A stretch of DNA of 64,000 nucleotides, taken from the NCBI RefSeq assembly GCF_000090795.2, contig NW_003546507.1, positions 33,450-97,449 of the forward strand, written 5' to 3'. Both the position numbers and the translations under genes were made by a program. This DNA is from Amphimedon queenslandica. Its lineage: Eukaryota; Porifera; Demospongiae; Haplosclerida; Niphatidae. The first letter of the stretch is position 1. Each line of letters begins with the position of its first letter. The notes under the pieces were generated by a model. It was not told the DNA's origin. It did not search any database and worked only from the letters and a program-made list of their open reading frames with translations. Of this stretch, positions 1 to 13,500 are shown one piece after another.

Positions 1-1370
<1,370 letters not shown>

Positions 1371-1675
1371 GTTTGAGCACGTGTACAAGAATGGTTATTA
1401 ATAGTTATTAAAATATTTAATTAATAGGTGTGGTGACCACACCTATTTTAATTAACTTTGTTGCCATAGTGACACGTGATGTGTTGTGGCAACATGGCCT
1501 TGTCGGATAGCCATTGTGACAGTTTATAGAGTATTTCTACACTCTCTCCCACTCAACTCCCTTTTCCCAAAGGATATAAAAGGACTCCAGACCTCCTTAA
1601 GTCTCTGTTGGAAACTTTTCAAGCTTTAAAGAGGCAGTGAAGAAAGTAGCGCTTGTCTACAGAGCAGATATCAAA
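1371..1675. promoter_or_regulatory. Shared divergent promoter region of EBP2 and FZR1
   Basis: The 305 bases between the two start codons must hold both promoters. Two CACGTG E-boxes are visible at 1378-1383 and 1473-1478. A TATA-like TATAAAA at 1575-1581 lies about 100 bases before the FZR1 start. A nearly perfect palindrome with 12-base arms around G1435 (AATAGGTGTGGT / ACCACACCTATT) sits between the E-boxes. CACGTG is the Myc/Max-type site, and ribosome-biogenesis genes are known Myc targets; that link is inference here. Confidence 0.5.
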
Positions 1676-4600
1676 ATGGATCCGCTGTACGCCGACAGAC
1701 TTTACTCTTCTATGCATAAGGTTGGTGAGAGAGTCTCTTTAGTTATGAAGCAGGGTTTTTGTTATTGTTTTCACGGTGGAAAACCTTTTGTTTTGAATTC
1801 AAATTTAAACTGTACAAGTATATATAATTAGTGCCACAGAATGATACTTCTTATGTACTGGCCTCCATTACACGTATACGTGTACAATTGATCTATTTGT
1901 GTATTATTAGTACAGGCAACCACTGGTTGACATAGCACCTACTTTACTTTTACTCTTCTTTCTCTTTATCTCTCACCCACCACCACCTCCTCACTCCCTC
2001 TTTTCTTCCCCCCTCTCTTTCTCCCCCTCTCTCTCTCTCTAGTCTCCAATCTCAACTCCCATTCACACTACAGCTTCTCCTTCTCCATCACGTTTACTCT
2101 CTTCTCCATACCCCATCACTCCTCAGCCAAAAGCAGCTCATTATTACGATCGGTTCATCCCCAGCAGAACTTCATCAAGTTTGGCAAAGAAATGTCTCTT
2201 TGGAGTAACAAAGGTGAGAAAGAGAGAGAGAGAGAGGGAAGGAGAGAGGGGGGAAAGGGACGGAGGGAGAAATAGGACTTTTTATTGTACATTAACGTGT
2301 ACATATTTTGTTCAATTTTTGCATGTTTTATATTTATTATATATTCACCTTTTTTTCTCTCTCTCTTTCTTTATGCCCTTCTCCTTGCCACAAACTCTTA
2401 CCACATACACCTCCCTCCCTCTCTCTTTTCAGCCAAAGACACAGAACACTCCAAAGGCAAAGTAAGTTGAACAATAGAATTGAAAAGGTGTCAATGCGTA
2501 TGTATGTATACAGTTAATAAGGATACACCTTTATAATGAGGACACCTTTATAATGAGGACATTTTGTAATGTCCCAATTGGTACAAGCCTATACAAAAGT
2601 ACCTCTGAAATGAGGACACCTCTGTATTAAGGACAGGTAGTGTGGGCCCAATGGTGTCCTTAATAAAGAGGCTACACTGTACATGTATTAAGGACAGGTA
2701 GTGTGGGCCCAATGGTGTCCTTAATAAAGAGGCTACACTGTACATGTATTAAGGACAGGTAGTGTGGGCCCAATGGTGTCCTTAATAAAGAGGCTACACT
2801 GTACATGTATTAAGGACAGGCAGTGTGGTCCTTAATAAAGAGGCTACACTGTACATGTATTAAGGACAGGTAGTGTGGTCCTTAATAAAGAGGCTACACT
2901 GTACATGTATTAAGGACAGGTAGTGTGGTCCTTAATAAAGAGGCTACACTATAGTACATTACCATACATTTACATTAACATTCATGTATACATGTACCTT
3001 TTATCATTCCCTTTCTGTACATGTACATTGGTACTTGTGTGTGTGGGATTTTGTACATGATAGTATTACAGTAATCACTCATTCATGGGATTTGAACTCT
3101 CAAGCATGTAATCCCTATACACATATATAATTACAGTGTGGTTACTGGTTGGGCTATTTTCAAAAACTTTACTTTACTCTTATTACACTCCTATTAGTAT
3201 TCATAGTAAATATACATGTGTACTTGTAGCGTTTGAATGTATGAATATCGTGTACATGTACAGTGTAGCCTCTTTATTAAGGACACCATTGGGCCCACAC
3301 TACCTGTCCTTAATACATGTACAGTGTAGCCTCTTTATTAAGGACACCATTGGGCCCACACTACCTGTCCTTAATACATGTACAGTGTAGCCTCTTTATT
3401 AAGGACACCATTGGGCCCACACTACCTGTCCTTAATACATGTACAGTGTAGCCTCTTTATTAAGGACACCATTGGGCCCACACTATCTGTCCTTAATACA
3501 TGTACAGTGTAGCCTCTTTATTAAGGACACCATTGGGCCCACACTACCTGTCCTTAATACAGAGGTGTCCTCATTTCAAAGGTACTTTTGTATAGGCTTG
3601 TACCAAATGGAACATTTCAAAATGTCCTCATAATAAAGGTGTCTTTAACTGTACATGTGACATGTTTTTGTTATTGTCTTTGCTCTTTCTCTCTGTCAAT
3701 TGTTATATAATATGCCTCTGTTTGTTTCTTTATCATTTCTTGGCTATAAATACTAACTGTTATTATTGAGGAAACGTCCCTTTACATGCATTGCTACACA
3801 TGCTCATCTATTGTGTGACATTATCTGGTGACATTATGATAGCTGTTGTATTCAATTGTGTATAGCTATCACTATCCTGTTGTGGATATCTCTCCTCTCT
3901 CTTTCTTTCTCATATATCTCTTCCCCCATCTCTCTCTCTCTTTTTCTCCCCTTAGCTCTCTTTCCTTTTTCCTCTCTGTCTCTGTCTCTCTCTCTCCCCC
4001 CCTCTCTCTCCCTTCCTCCCTCCCTCTCTCTCTCCCCCCCCTCTCTCTCCCCCTCTCTCTCTCCCCCCCTCTCTCTCATCCACATATTTCCTTGTTATCT
4101 TAATAAAAATAGCATATCTATCATTACTTTGCTTGCCTGCACTTCATATCTTCTGTTAGTTCCAAATGATGACTCACATGTCCCAATGCTTGCATTGACT
4201 AGCTTGTATAAACTCCTCTTGATAGCCTTTCATACTTACATACACACTTCTATTGACCCTTTAATTTAAAGAATTTATTGCAGCTCTGGAATTTGAATAT
4301 CAGCCTCTCTTAATGGACACTCTCTATAGCGTACACCTCCATTTAACGGACAGCACCTAGTGTACCAATTACATTCCTTACTGTATAAAATAACCTCCAC
4401 ATAAAGGACACCTCTGTATAACAGAGACACTTCAAAGTGTCCATTATATAGAGGCTATATTCCTTTTTGTTATCAATATTTATTTTTGTATGTCTTTTTC
4501 GGTATATTATTTATTATTTATTTTAATAGAGATAACAATGATTTATTAAAGCCTGAAGCTTTAGCATATGAAGCTGCACTAAGGAATGAGCTCCTTGGGA

Positions 4601-4869
4601 CCAACATCACAGAAATACCTGTAAGTTAATGATCCAGCTACATCCTGAGATCCAAAGAGGAGTAGGAGACTTCTGTCTTACTTGCATGGTCTATAGGGCT
4701 CCTAAAATCTTCCATTAATTATTACAGTATTTTTGTCTCTCATATTTATAGCTTAGGGTCCTTAAGTCCCTACCATTTTTAGTGAGATTGGCCTCCTAAA
4801 AATCAAAATTTATTTGTATAAATCTATAACAACAATATATATACATGTATTCATATGTTACATGTACAT

Positions 4870-4900
<31 letters not shown>

Positions 4901-7900
4901 TCTTCTCCTGTATCTTTCTTAAGGATGCTCACGGTTCTAAAGGTGATCCCTTAGCTAGTCCTCTATCAGAGAATCTCTTCAAATACTGTACTCCTCCTAA
5001 TAAAAGATTTGACGTCTCTAGTCCTTACTCTGTCTCACCTATATCATCAGCAACGTAAGAATAAATAAATAAATAATAATAGTAATAATAATAATGATAA
5101 TTACTGCATATAATATATGAATTACAAGTACATACTATGCTACAAGTTGGTAGTAGATGTAGATGTAAATTAGTTTTTGCTGAGTAAGACTCCAGCAGTC
5201 ATAATATAGCTCATCATTGAATGGTATCAGTAGTGGCTGCGTAAGCTGTTTTTTAAACTTACCAAGGCAAGCTCCAACATGCTACACCAGTTATACATCA
5301 TGTATCATAGAGCTACATGTATATGTACTTGATCTATACTAGTTTGTACTCAGTACTATGACCTGGCTACTTTATGGTTTATTCAAATTGTAATGTGTAG
5401 TTTGTGTAGGATGGACACTGTGGCTAGTAGTACTTATACAAATTTCAAATTCCCTTACTATAAACAGGAACCATCATCCATGAATATCATTAGCTGGGCA
5501 AGTTCGAGCAGGCATAAGAGCAGCTTGAGCTTATTTCAACTAAATACTATCACATACAACTTTTACTCATTTACTAGCTGTTAGCTCTAGAGGGAGTTTA
5601 GGGGAACTATAGGCAGAGGTGAATCTGACCTTAAGCCTACCATTTTTAGTTAGATTGGTCTCTCAAAATTTATTTCTAAATCTATTTTGTATGTGTAACA
5701 CTGCATGTACCTATACATTTAATGCTAATACTTAATAGTGATACACACACATTTATTATTATAAAATTACTAATTACAATCCTGATAAAATCCTGATAAT
5801 ATAGGGTCCCCCCCCTCCAATTTGTTTATGAATTAGTATAAATTTGTACAATTATCAGTGAATTCATTTTATTCATTTTCTAGTGGTAGTAAGGTAATTG
5901 TAGGTCTTATCTATAATTATTACAATAATAAGATTAGGGCACCCAATCACCCCATTATAGGCATCATTATCAACCAGACTACACATACAATATATATTGA
6001 ACATTGTAATTTTATGATCTCTTTCCCAGCGACTTGTGTCTACACATACTACTCTACTGTATAGACATTATGTGTCTGTGGTCTAGCTAGTGTGTTGTAG
6101 ACTGTCTTTGGCTTCTGTGTGTGTTCTTTTGGCAGTTTCATTACCTTTTATGTATCAGTTGTGGGTATACTATATATACGTATCTCAATACTGTATTATG
6201 TACTATGTACTGTATGTATGTGTAGATGAATCTATAGCAGTTAATATAAACATAATTATTATACATATATCAATATTTACTATGATTCATTTATTGTGTT
6301 AATTTATTTATTTATTTGTTTATTTAATTATTTATTACTATAATTATTACATCCGTGTTTATTATTGTATTTTTATTAATTATTATTCTTATTTTATTTA
6401 TTTATTTATTACTATAATTACAAGTTTATTATTATTATTTATTTATTCATCCGTTACAGTGCTAAGATGCTAGTCTCCCCGAGGAGAGCCTCTCGTAAGA
6501 TCCCTAAGGCTCCCTTCAAAGTCCTTGATGCCCCGGACCTTCAGGACGACTACTACCTCAACCTGTTAGACTGGTCTTCATTAAACGTACTCTCAGTCGG
6601 ACTAGGGTCGACCGTCTACCTATGGAATGCATCAACTTGTCAGGTAGGGACTTCTGTATACATGTACTTCTTAATAAAGGTACATGTATGTGTGTACTTA
6701 ATGTATTTTATAGATACCTGTGTAGTTTAATTTTTTGGATATATTTATAATTATGTGCATTTAATGTACCTATAGTTTAATTTTTGTATGCTAGTTTTAG
6801 CAAATTTTTGCAATAAAGGAATTTTTAATATACATGTACATGTACTTCTAATTATATGTATTTGTATATGCTTTTAATATATTTTATAGGTATACCTATA
6901 TAATTTAATTTTTGTACTAATTTTAGCAAGTTTAGGAATTACTTCATATTTTTCTCACTCATTTTTTTTCATTAGGTATCGAAACTCTGTGATCTTGATG
7001 ACGATCGAAATACCGTCACGTCGGTCTCTTGGTCTGAGAAAGGACACCATTTGGCCATAGGGACTCATAAAGGTTACGTACAGATATGGGACGCTGCTAA
7101 TATGAAACAGACCCACACACTTAGTGGACACTCTGGAAGAGTTGGTGAGAATTATACTTGCATACATGCACTTGTACTTGTACTTGTAATTTATGGTTCA
7201 TTTATTGCATTATGATAATTGGATTGTGGATTTTAAAATGGTCATAACTTGAAAATTATTTGTTGGAATCAGCTCAAACTTTCTACATAGCATAAAGACA
7301 TCAATATGTATCAGAAAATGTAATAAAAATTGGGGGTCATTTTTTAGCCGTTTTTTTGGATAGTCCATGGTTTTTTCAGATTTTTGGAATTTTCTTAAAA
7401 TGGCCATAACTTTAAAATTTGAAGTCGAAATTGACTCAAACTTTCTACACAGCATAAGGACATCAATATGTATCAGAAAATGTAATAAAAATTGGGGGTC
7501 ATTTTTTAGTCATTTTTTGGAAAAAACCATGGGCTATAGCCTTGGGTATTTTTCAGATTTTGGGCATTTTCTTAAAATGGCCGTAACTTGAAAAATTGAA
7601 GTCGGGATCGACTCAAACTTTCTACACAGTATAAGGACATCCATATGTATTAGAAAATGTAATAAAAATTGGGGGTCAATTTTTAGTCATTTTTTGGAAA
7701 AAAAACCATGGGCTATAGTACAGGGATTTTTTCAGATTTTGGGTATTTCCTTTAAATGGCCGTAACTTGAAAAATTGAAGTCGGAATCAGCTCAAATTTG
7801 CTACACAGCATAAGTACATCAATATGTATCAGAAAATGTAATAAAAATTGGGGGTCAATTTTTTGGAAAAAACCATGGGCTATAGCCTTGGGTATTTTTC

Positions 7901-9367
7901 AAAAACTGGCCCATTTTTGGTAAGAACCATAAGCTACATTGTCTCCTGCAGGTTCTCTATCATGGTGTGGTGATGTATTGTGCAGTGGTAGTCGTGACAA
8001 CATGATATTACAGTGGGACCCTCGTCTACCTGCCTTCCCCACCAGGAGACTGTTAGGCCACGCCCAGGAGGTCTGTGGACTTCGCTGGTCCCCTAATCAC
8101 CAGCACCTGGCATCAGGAGGAAACGATAATAAAGTGAGTTTTTGAATTAATTATTTAATTAATTTTTAATTAAATTTGTGCCTCATTAGTTATTCATATG
8201 GGATGATTCATCGACCACGCCCATTCATTGCCTATCGGATCATAAAGCAGCCGTAAAGGCTCTTGCATGGTCACCACATCAAGTAAGTGAAGAAAGAGTT
8301 AAAAACTATATTGTACACCTCCATTATTAATTATTATTAATTATTATTCTACCACGCCTACTTGCAATTGACCAATAAAATTGCAGCATTGTAGCCCAAT
8401 TATTTTTTATATTAACCTACATGTAGTTCGTTAAATTATAAACCTACCTTTCTAAATTAAATGGCTAATTATTAATAATAATATTATTGGTTGATCCTTC
8501 TTATCCATTATTTCCCCAGCATGGACTATTAGCCTCAGGCGGAGGTACAGCTGACAGGACCATCAGGTTCTGGAATGTACTAACCGGCCAGTGTCTCCAG
8601 AGTGTTGATACTGGGTCTCAGGTATGTAATCTCTCCTGGTCTCACTCTTCCTCCGAGTTTGTGAGTACTCACGGCTACTCTCAAAATCAGATCATAATCT
8701 GGCGGTATCCCTCGCTGGTTCAAATAGCTAAACTAACTGGTCACACTACAAGGGTCTTGTATCTGGTGAGTGGAGAGAGAGAGGGAGGGAGGGAGGGAGA
8801 GAGAGAGAGGGAGAGAGAGAGAGGGAGAGAGAGAGAGAGAGGAAGAGAGAGAGAGAGGGGGGAGAGGGGGTGGAGAAAGGAAAGAGAGAAAGGATCACAT
8901 TATTATTGCTTATAGTGTAACTACATGTACATATATGTACATTCTAACTAAGCATCTCTTCCATTACCAAGTAGACTATTAAAAGGCTACACTAGACTAT
9001 TAAAATATGATGTACATTGCACATGCTGTACTTGTATTTATAATTTTTTTCTTTCTTTTTTTCTAATTAGGCAATGTCTCCTGATGGTCAGACTATAGTC
9101 ACTGGAGCTGGGGACGAGACACTGAGGTTCTGGAACGCATTTACTAAATCAAAATCATTAAAAGTGAGTCATCTACTCTTGATACTAACTTGATACTGAT
9201 CTCTCTCCCCTCCCCCTCTCTTTTAGAAACCAAATACTCCATTGGAAATGGCATCATACATCCGCTAAAATTCAAAATGCCATCCTCTCTCTCTCTCCTC
9301 CTCCTCCTTTCTCTCTCATTCTTAGAAACCAGATACTCCATTGGAATTGGCATCATACATCCGTTAA
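1676..9367 (+). CDS. FZR1: Fizzy-related protein / Cdh1, APC/C co-activator
   Basis: Cdh1 recruits D-box and KEN substrates to the anaphase-promoting complex in late mitosis and G1. Exons: 1676-1720, 2043-2213, 2433-2461, 4530-4620, 4924-5054, 6460-6643, 6976-7144, 7952-8133, 8190-8282, 8520-8765, 9071-9163, then either 9227-9268 or 9326-9367. The protein is about 491 aa (human 496). Visible: the C-box DRFIPSR in exon 2, the NELLGTNI segment, the linker [20 protein letters not shown], a seven-blade WD40 propeller (for example [54 protein letters not shown]), and an Ile-Arg C-terminus that docks on APC3. The start has AAA before ATG. Exon 1 uses an unusual donor (AAG/gttggt), so that junction is the least certain. 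Confidence 0.93.
2511..3651. mobile_element. Fold-back Tc1/mariner-type non-autonomous element in FZR1 intron 3
   Basis: The element starts CAGTTAA and ends TTAACTG, and is flanked by TA on both sides (2509-2510 and 3652-3653), as expected for Tc1/mariner insertions. Each arm (2511-2950 and 3255-3651) is a tandem array of units of about 61 bases containing AGGACAGGTAGTGTGGGCCC and TAAAGAGGCTACACTGTACA, in opposite orientation, around a unique centre of about 300 bases. Three units in the left arm lack GGGCCCAATGGTGT and are shorter. No transposase is visible; open frames across it are repeat artefacts. Confidence 0.8.
4301..4459. mobile_element. Degenerate MITE of the 171-bp mariner-like family
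   Basis: Over about 155 bases it matches the element at 18587-18757 in reverse orientation, sharing TTAATGGACACTCTCTATAG and AAAGTGTCCATTATATAGAG. Its terminal CAGT/ACTG bases are eroded. It lies in FZR1 intron 3, just before exon 4. Confidence 0.65.
7210..7935. repeat. Tandem array of a dispersed ~160-180 bp repeat (family R1), FZR1 intron 7
   Basis: About four units are visible, each with CAAACTTTCTACACAGCATA, ATCAATATGTATCAGAAAAT, a GGGGGTCATTTTTTAGTCAT block, a CCATGGGCTATAG block, and AAAATGGCCGTAACTTGAAA. The same family recurs in reverse orientation at 24690-25450 and 52120-52570, and as single or diverged units near 14400-14480, 17500-17640, 35225-35530, 57770-57910 and 63900-64000. 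No terminal inverted repeats are apparent. Confidence 0.8.
9227..9268 (+). CDS. FZR1: FZR1 terminal exon, copy 1
   Basis: A pyrimidine tract plus AG at 9225-9226 precedes a 14-codon phase-0 exon reading [13 protein letters not shown] then TAA. It joins in frame to the exon ending at 9163. It supplies the C-terminal IR dipeptide that Cdh1 and Cdc20 use to bind APC3. A second copy lies 99 bases downstream. Confidence 0.8.
   Translation, partial: KPNTPLEMASYIR
9326..9367 (+). CDS. FZR1: FZR1 terminal exon, copy 2 (alternative)
   Basis: This is an exact-length duplicate of the preceding exon with its own pyrimidine tract and AG acceptor (9324-9325), reading [13 protein letters not shown] then TAA. 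Only N/D and M/L differ between the copies, and both keep the IR tail and the stop. The flanking 3' sequence is duplicated too, so the event is a tandem duplication of about 99 bases. The two would be alternative last exons. Confidence 0.7.
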   Translation, partial: KPDTPLELASYIR

Positions 9368-9664
9368 ACTTCAAAACGTCATCCTCGTCCTCTCTCCTCC
9401 TCCTCCTCTCTCTCTCTCTCTCTCTCTCATGGTAGCAGCTGTTTTTAGAGTGTCGTAGAGTTGTAGTAGACCATTTGATTAATGGAAGTAGTGACAGAAG
9501 GCTCGGCCCTTTAGACAATTTTCTTATTCTTTTTCAAACCTCATTAATTCATTCACTTCTCTTTCTTTACAACTTTTAATTTTTAGCTCGTTTGTCTAGC
9601 AATTATTATTATTATTTGTTTGTGTACAGAATTGTTTTTATTATTGATTGTGATATCGTGGTTA

Positions 9665-9699
<35 letters not shown>

Positions 9700-10330
9700 G
9701 TAAATAGAATTGTGTGGAAATTTAAATTTGAATTTGAATTTCAAATTTTACTAATGTCTATGATCTGTGAAAGCAATGCATGCATGTCATGTAAAAAACT
9801 AAGAGCTTATAAAGTCTGGCCCCTACCACTGCTAGGAGACTGGAGTGACTTCCTTCTTTCCTATGGATTGCAGTTGGTGTAGTCTTCATAATCATTTTTA
9901 TTTTTAATGACAAATGTCGTAACTTTTACTGAACTTATTACAGATATATACATGCACATCTTGAGATAAATTTGGAACCTTACAAATTACAATTTTAATT
10001 TTAATTTCTACACAACATAATATTCTGTACACTCATTATAAAGTGGTGTGTCTGTGTTGGTGGCTCATTTAGCATTACTGCACAGCATTAACTGTAGAAC
10101 AGGCAATGACAGTTCAAATCGCCATATAAATACATGCAATTAAAATTTAAAAGAATTATTTTTTTAAAAAAAGATTAAAAACTAGTATATAAATCTCTAG
10201 CTTCAGTCTTGAGTAGCATTCCACTTGATATTTCATCTTTACTTCAGCTTGATCCTATCAATGATAATATTAAAATCCTGATGCATACTTACCTTTAGTA
10301 TTGTTATTTCTCTTCTTGTATGTAGTGCTC
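9368..10330. other. 3' flank of FZR1; no gene seen
   Basis: It holds a CT-rich tail left from the terminal-exon duplication (to about 9430), an ATT microsatellite at about 9665-9700, and AT-rich DNA. Frames here are low complexity. FZR1's 3' UTR probably occupies the first part. Confidence 0.5.
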
Positions 10331-13300
10331 TTAGCATCACTAGCAGCAGTAGCCACTAGTGATCCCAGGCAACGCCACGTGGAGGCGGCACTACATTGCT
10401 GCCCAAAAATTATAAAAACCTGGGGCCCCAGGTAAAAAAAATACTAATAATAAATGATAATAAATAATAATAAATAATATTATTAAATCATAAAAAAATA
10501 ATAATAAAATAACAAATAAATAAAAATAATAAATTTAATTATAAAAAATAATAATAAATAATAAAACCTAGATCTATAACTTATACCTACACTATATAAC
10601 CTGTATCCTACAACTACCTGTTTCTTAATTTCTATACTATAACTACCTTCTAATTTCTACTAGCTATACAATACCATACAACTATACCTGCTTCCTAATT
10701 TCTACTACTATACCTACACTATACCTATAACTACCTTCTAATTTCTACACTATAACCTATATCCTAGGTATAACTACATGTTATCTATAATTTCTACTAC
10801 TATACCTACACTATATAACCTGTATACCTAACACTACATGTTTCCTACAATTTCTACTACTATAATTTCACTATATAACCTCTACCCTTCTAATTTCTAC
10901 TACTATACCTATGACCTTTAAATTACACAATGATACCTATACCATATTAACCTTGCTATAAAAGTACATTCTCATCTTATGATACCATACCATTCATACC
11001 TACATTAACCTATGAACCTTAACATGACACAATGATACCTATACCATATTAACCTTGCTATATACAAATACATTCCTATCTTAATACCATACCATAATTT
11101 ACCTATACCTACAACTTATATTGTATACACAATGTAAGTCAAGTTATCTTAATAGTGTACCATTATCTAATGACCTATTACTACCTCCTACCATTACTGT
11201 CTATATATTGTAATTAATCTCTACAACCTTAACATAATAAGAGTAATATTAATGCACAATTTACCACACAATATGTAATCAAGAATAATTATTAATTGCA
11301 AATTGTGCATCCATAAATTAACAATAGATACTCGCCATGAAATGCGAGTGTCTATTGCTTAGGACCTTAAACTTAGAAACAGTTTAACGTCATGTTTAGG
11401 ACTGTTAAAATCTAACAAAATTTGCAATTAAATAGGATTTTACAACCATTTGGTAACACATTGGTTAGGGTGATCCTATATTGCCTACATTATAACCTGT
11501 GACCATTAATACAGTACCAGTAACATAAAAACTACACAGTCCTACCTACTACCATATTGACCCTACAGCAGTAAGGGATTCTCTAATAACAATAACATGC
11601 ACAGCTACAGCTACAGACAATAATAATAATAATAAAGTAAGAGATTAGGTATTACTAGCTGCATGGAGGCAGTCCAAACTATAGCAATACAATAATACAA
11701 TAGCAACTTGCTCCAAAATCTTAATGTAATGCTGTACTCCAACACACACACACCAGAGAACTTAGCTCTCCCATGATCCAATCCAATTTGGACTTCAAAA
11801 ACTTCACAAACACATCAAAGACTTTAAAAACCAAAGACTTCACGAGGACTTGAAACCCACTACCTTTACAGCTCCTATGAATCAAATAAAAACAAGCTAA
11901 CATGTTAATTTCCCAAATACACTCTTTACCTCCCTCTCCTCTCTCAATAACCAACTCATGATATAGTGATACTGCTGTCCATCAGCTCCTCCTCCTCCTC
12001 TCTCTCCCTCCCTCTCTCTCTCTCTCTAAGATGATCCTCTACTGTCCTCTCTCTCTCACTCTTTCTCCCTCCCTCCCTCCCTCCCTCTCTCTTAAAGGCT
12101 AATGTCTTCAGGAGCTATAGCTAGAGGAAGGAAGCAACAATATTATATTGAAGTACATGTACTGTACTATTTAATTGTACATGTACTGTATATTTAATTA
12201 ATTAAGTGTACATGTACTATTATTAGTTAATTACATGTACTTATTATTTAATTATAGTATTTAATTACATGTACTATTATTAATTATGAGTACAAGTACT
12301 GGCTATTTAAGAGGAAAGGTAGCATTGGAGTATTAGAAATAAGAGGGGAATTAAGAAAAGAGGAATAAAGAAAAGATAGAAAAGAAGGAAAAGAGATAAC
12401 TAACCCTTGTTTTAAAAATATTAAGGAGATGGTTGTAGATGACGATTAGGCTATTACAATCTTCAGGCTCGTTTTTATTAAATATGTGTACCATTCTTAC
12501 CTACAGCGACAAGAAGGCATGCTGTATTTTGGCAGCTACCTGACCTCTCTTGAACACTGCAAACAGCAGTCAGTTTTGACTAACTGTTGACCATGCCTGA
12601 TACACACACATACACTATACTAGCAATACATGATTGGAATTCCTACATCCCAGCACACACCAGTCAACATATCCCAAGTAATATTACCTCGTGAGAAAGA
12701 TCCTGTCAAGAATGAAAAGCTGGACACACTAATGAGGGTGTGTATGTGGGTTGGGTACAAACCCACACACACACACACCCCCAAGAATGTGTTACTGCAA
12801 TCAATGCACCAGCTTTCCATTCTTGACAGCATCTCCCTCACAAATATTACCAGAAACATACTGCCTAGTGTATGACGGGACTACTACAACAAGCATATCA
12901 GGCATGGTGGTAGGAACGGGGAGTGTCCTTACACTATAGGGTCCTTTACATTACAACATACGCGCGATGTTTTGTGTAACAAGCCCCTCCCTAATGGTAT
13001 TATACGCATGCAAATGAGGACATACATATAATGACATGCAAGGATTGTATGAGTGCGTTACTAGCTGGGTCTGGTCGGCCAGCCCAGCTAGTATTACAAC
13101 TATTGACTCGCTGATTAATCCATGAGAATCCATCCTACGATATTTCCAAGTGAATTCTTCCATGAATCCTTTGAACTTTCATGAGATTTTGACCGTTCCG
13201 GACTTGAATGGTTTGACGGGAACGTACGAGTCCTGTCGACTTAAAACATGTCCTTGAAGTTCAGCTCCTAAAATTAAATAAAAAGAAAACAAGTTAACAT

Positions 13301-13500
13301 GAGCAGTATACACTATCAAAACAAATAACAATAGAGAGGAGACAACATGTACAACAAGCAACAACTAATAGAAAAAAGGCTATAACAACATCTAATGGTA
13401 AACAACAACAACTAGTGAGAAACATGAGGCTATAACAACTAATGGCTGCTATAATAACTACATGTACAGGATCATGTTAAGGTACATGGCCCTTAAATAA
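10330..13500. repeat. AT-rich degenerate tandem-repeat tract
   Basis: From 10440 to about 11160 the sequence cycles through variants of TATACCTACACTATATAACC and TTTCTACTACTATA, a degenerate tandem repeat of roughly 50-70 bases. A perfect 16-base palindrome (ACCTGGGGCCCCAGGT) is at 10418-10433. A motif near 10337-10370 (AGCAGTAGCCACTAGTGA) recurs in the same orientation near 14517-14557. An imperfect hairpin spans 12670-12855. I see no convincing coding exon. Confidence 0.5.

Noticed and set aside
2548-3633. Frames reading [18 protein letters not shown], also near 27331-27528
   Set aside because: They translate the 61-bp unit of a non-autonomous fold-back element; identical frames in every copy and no protein family.
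3846-4269. SLSLPPSL-type frames and other GA/CT-tract frames (8770-8982, 9144-9518, 35564-36161, 56496-56809)
   Set aside because: Low-complexity dinucleotide tracts, mostly pyrimidine tracts of splice acceptors.
12951-13163. Minus-strand frame starting MEEFTWKYRRMDSHG
   Set aside because: No family resemblance, short, and within a stretch better explained as a non-coding exon or intergenic DNA.
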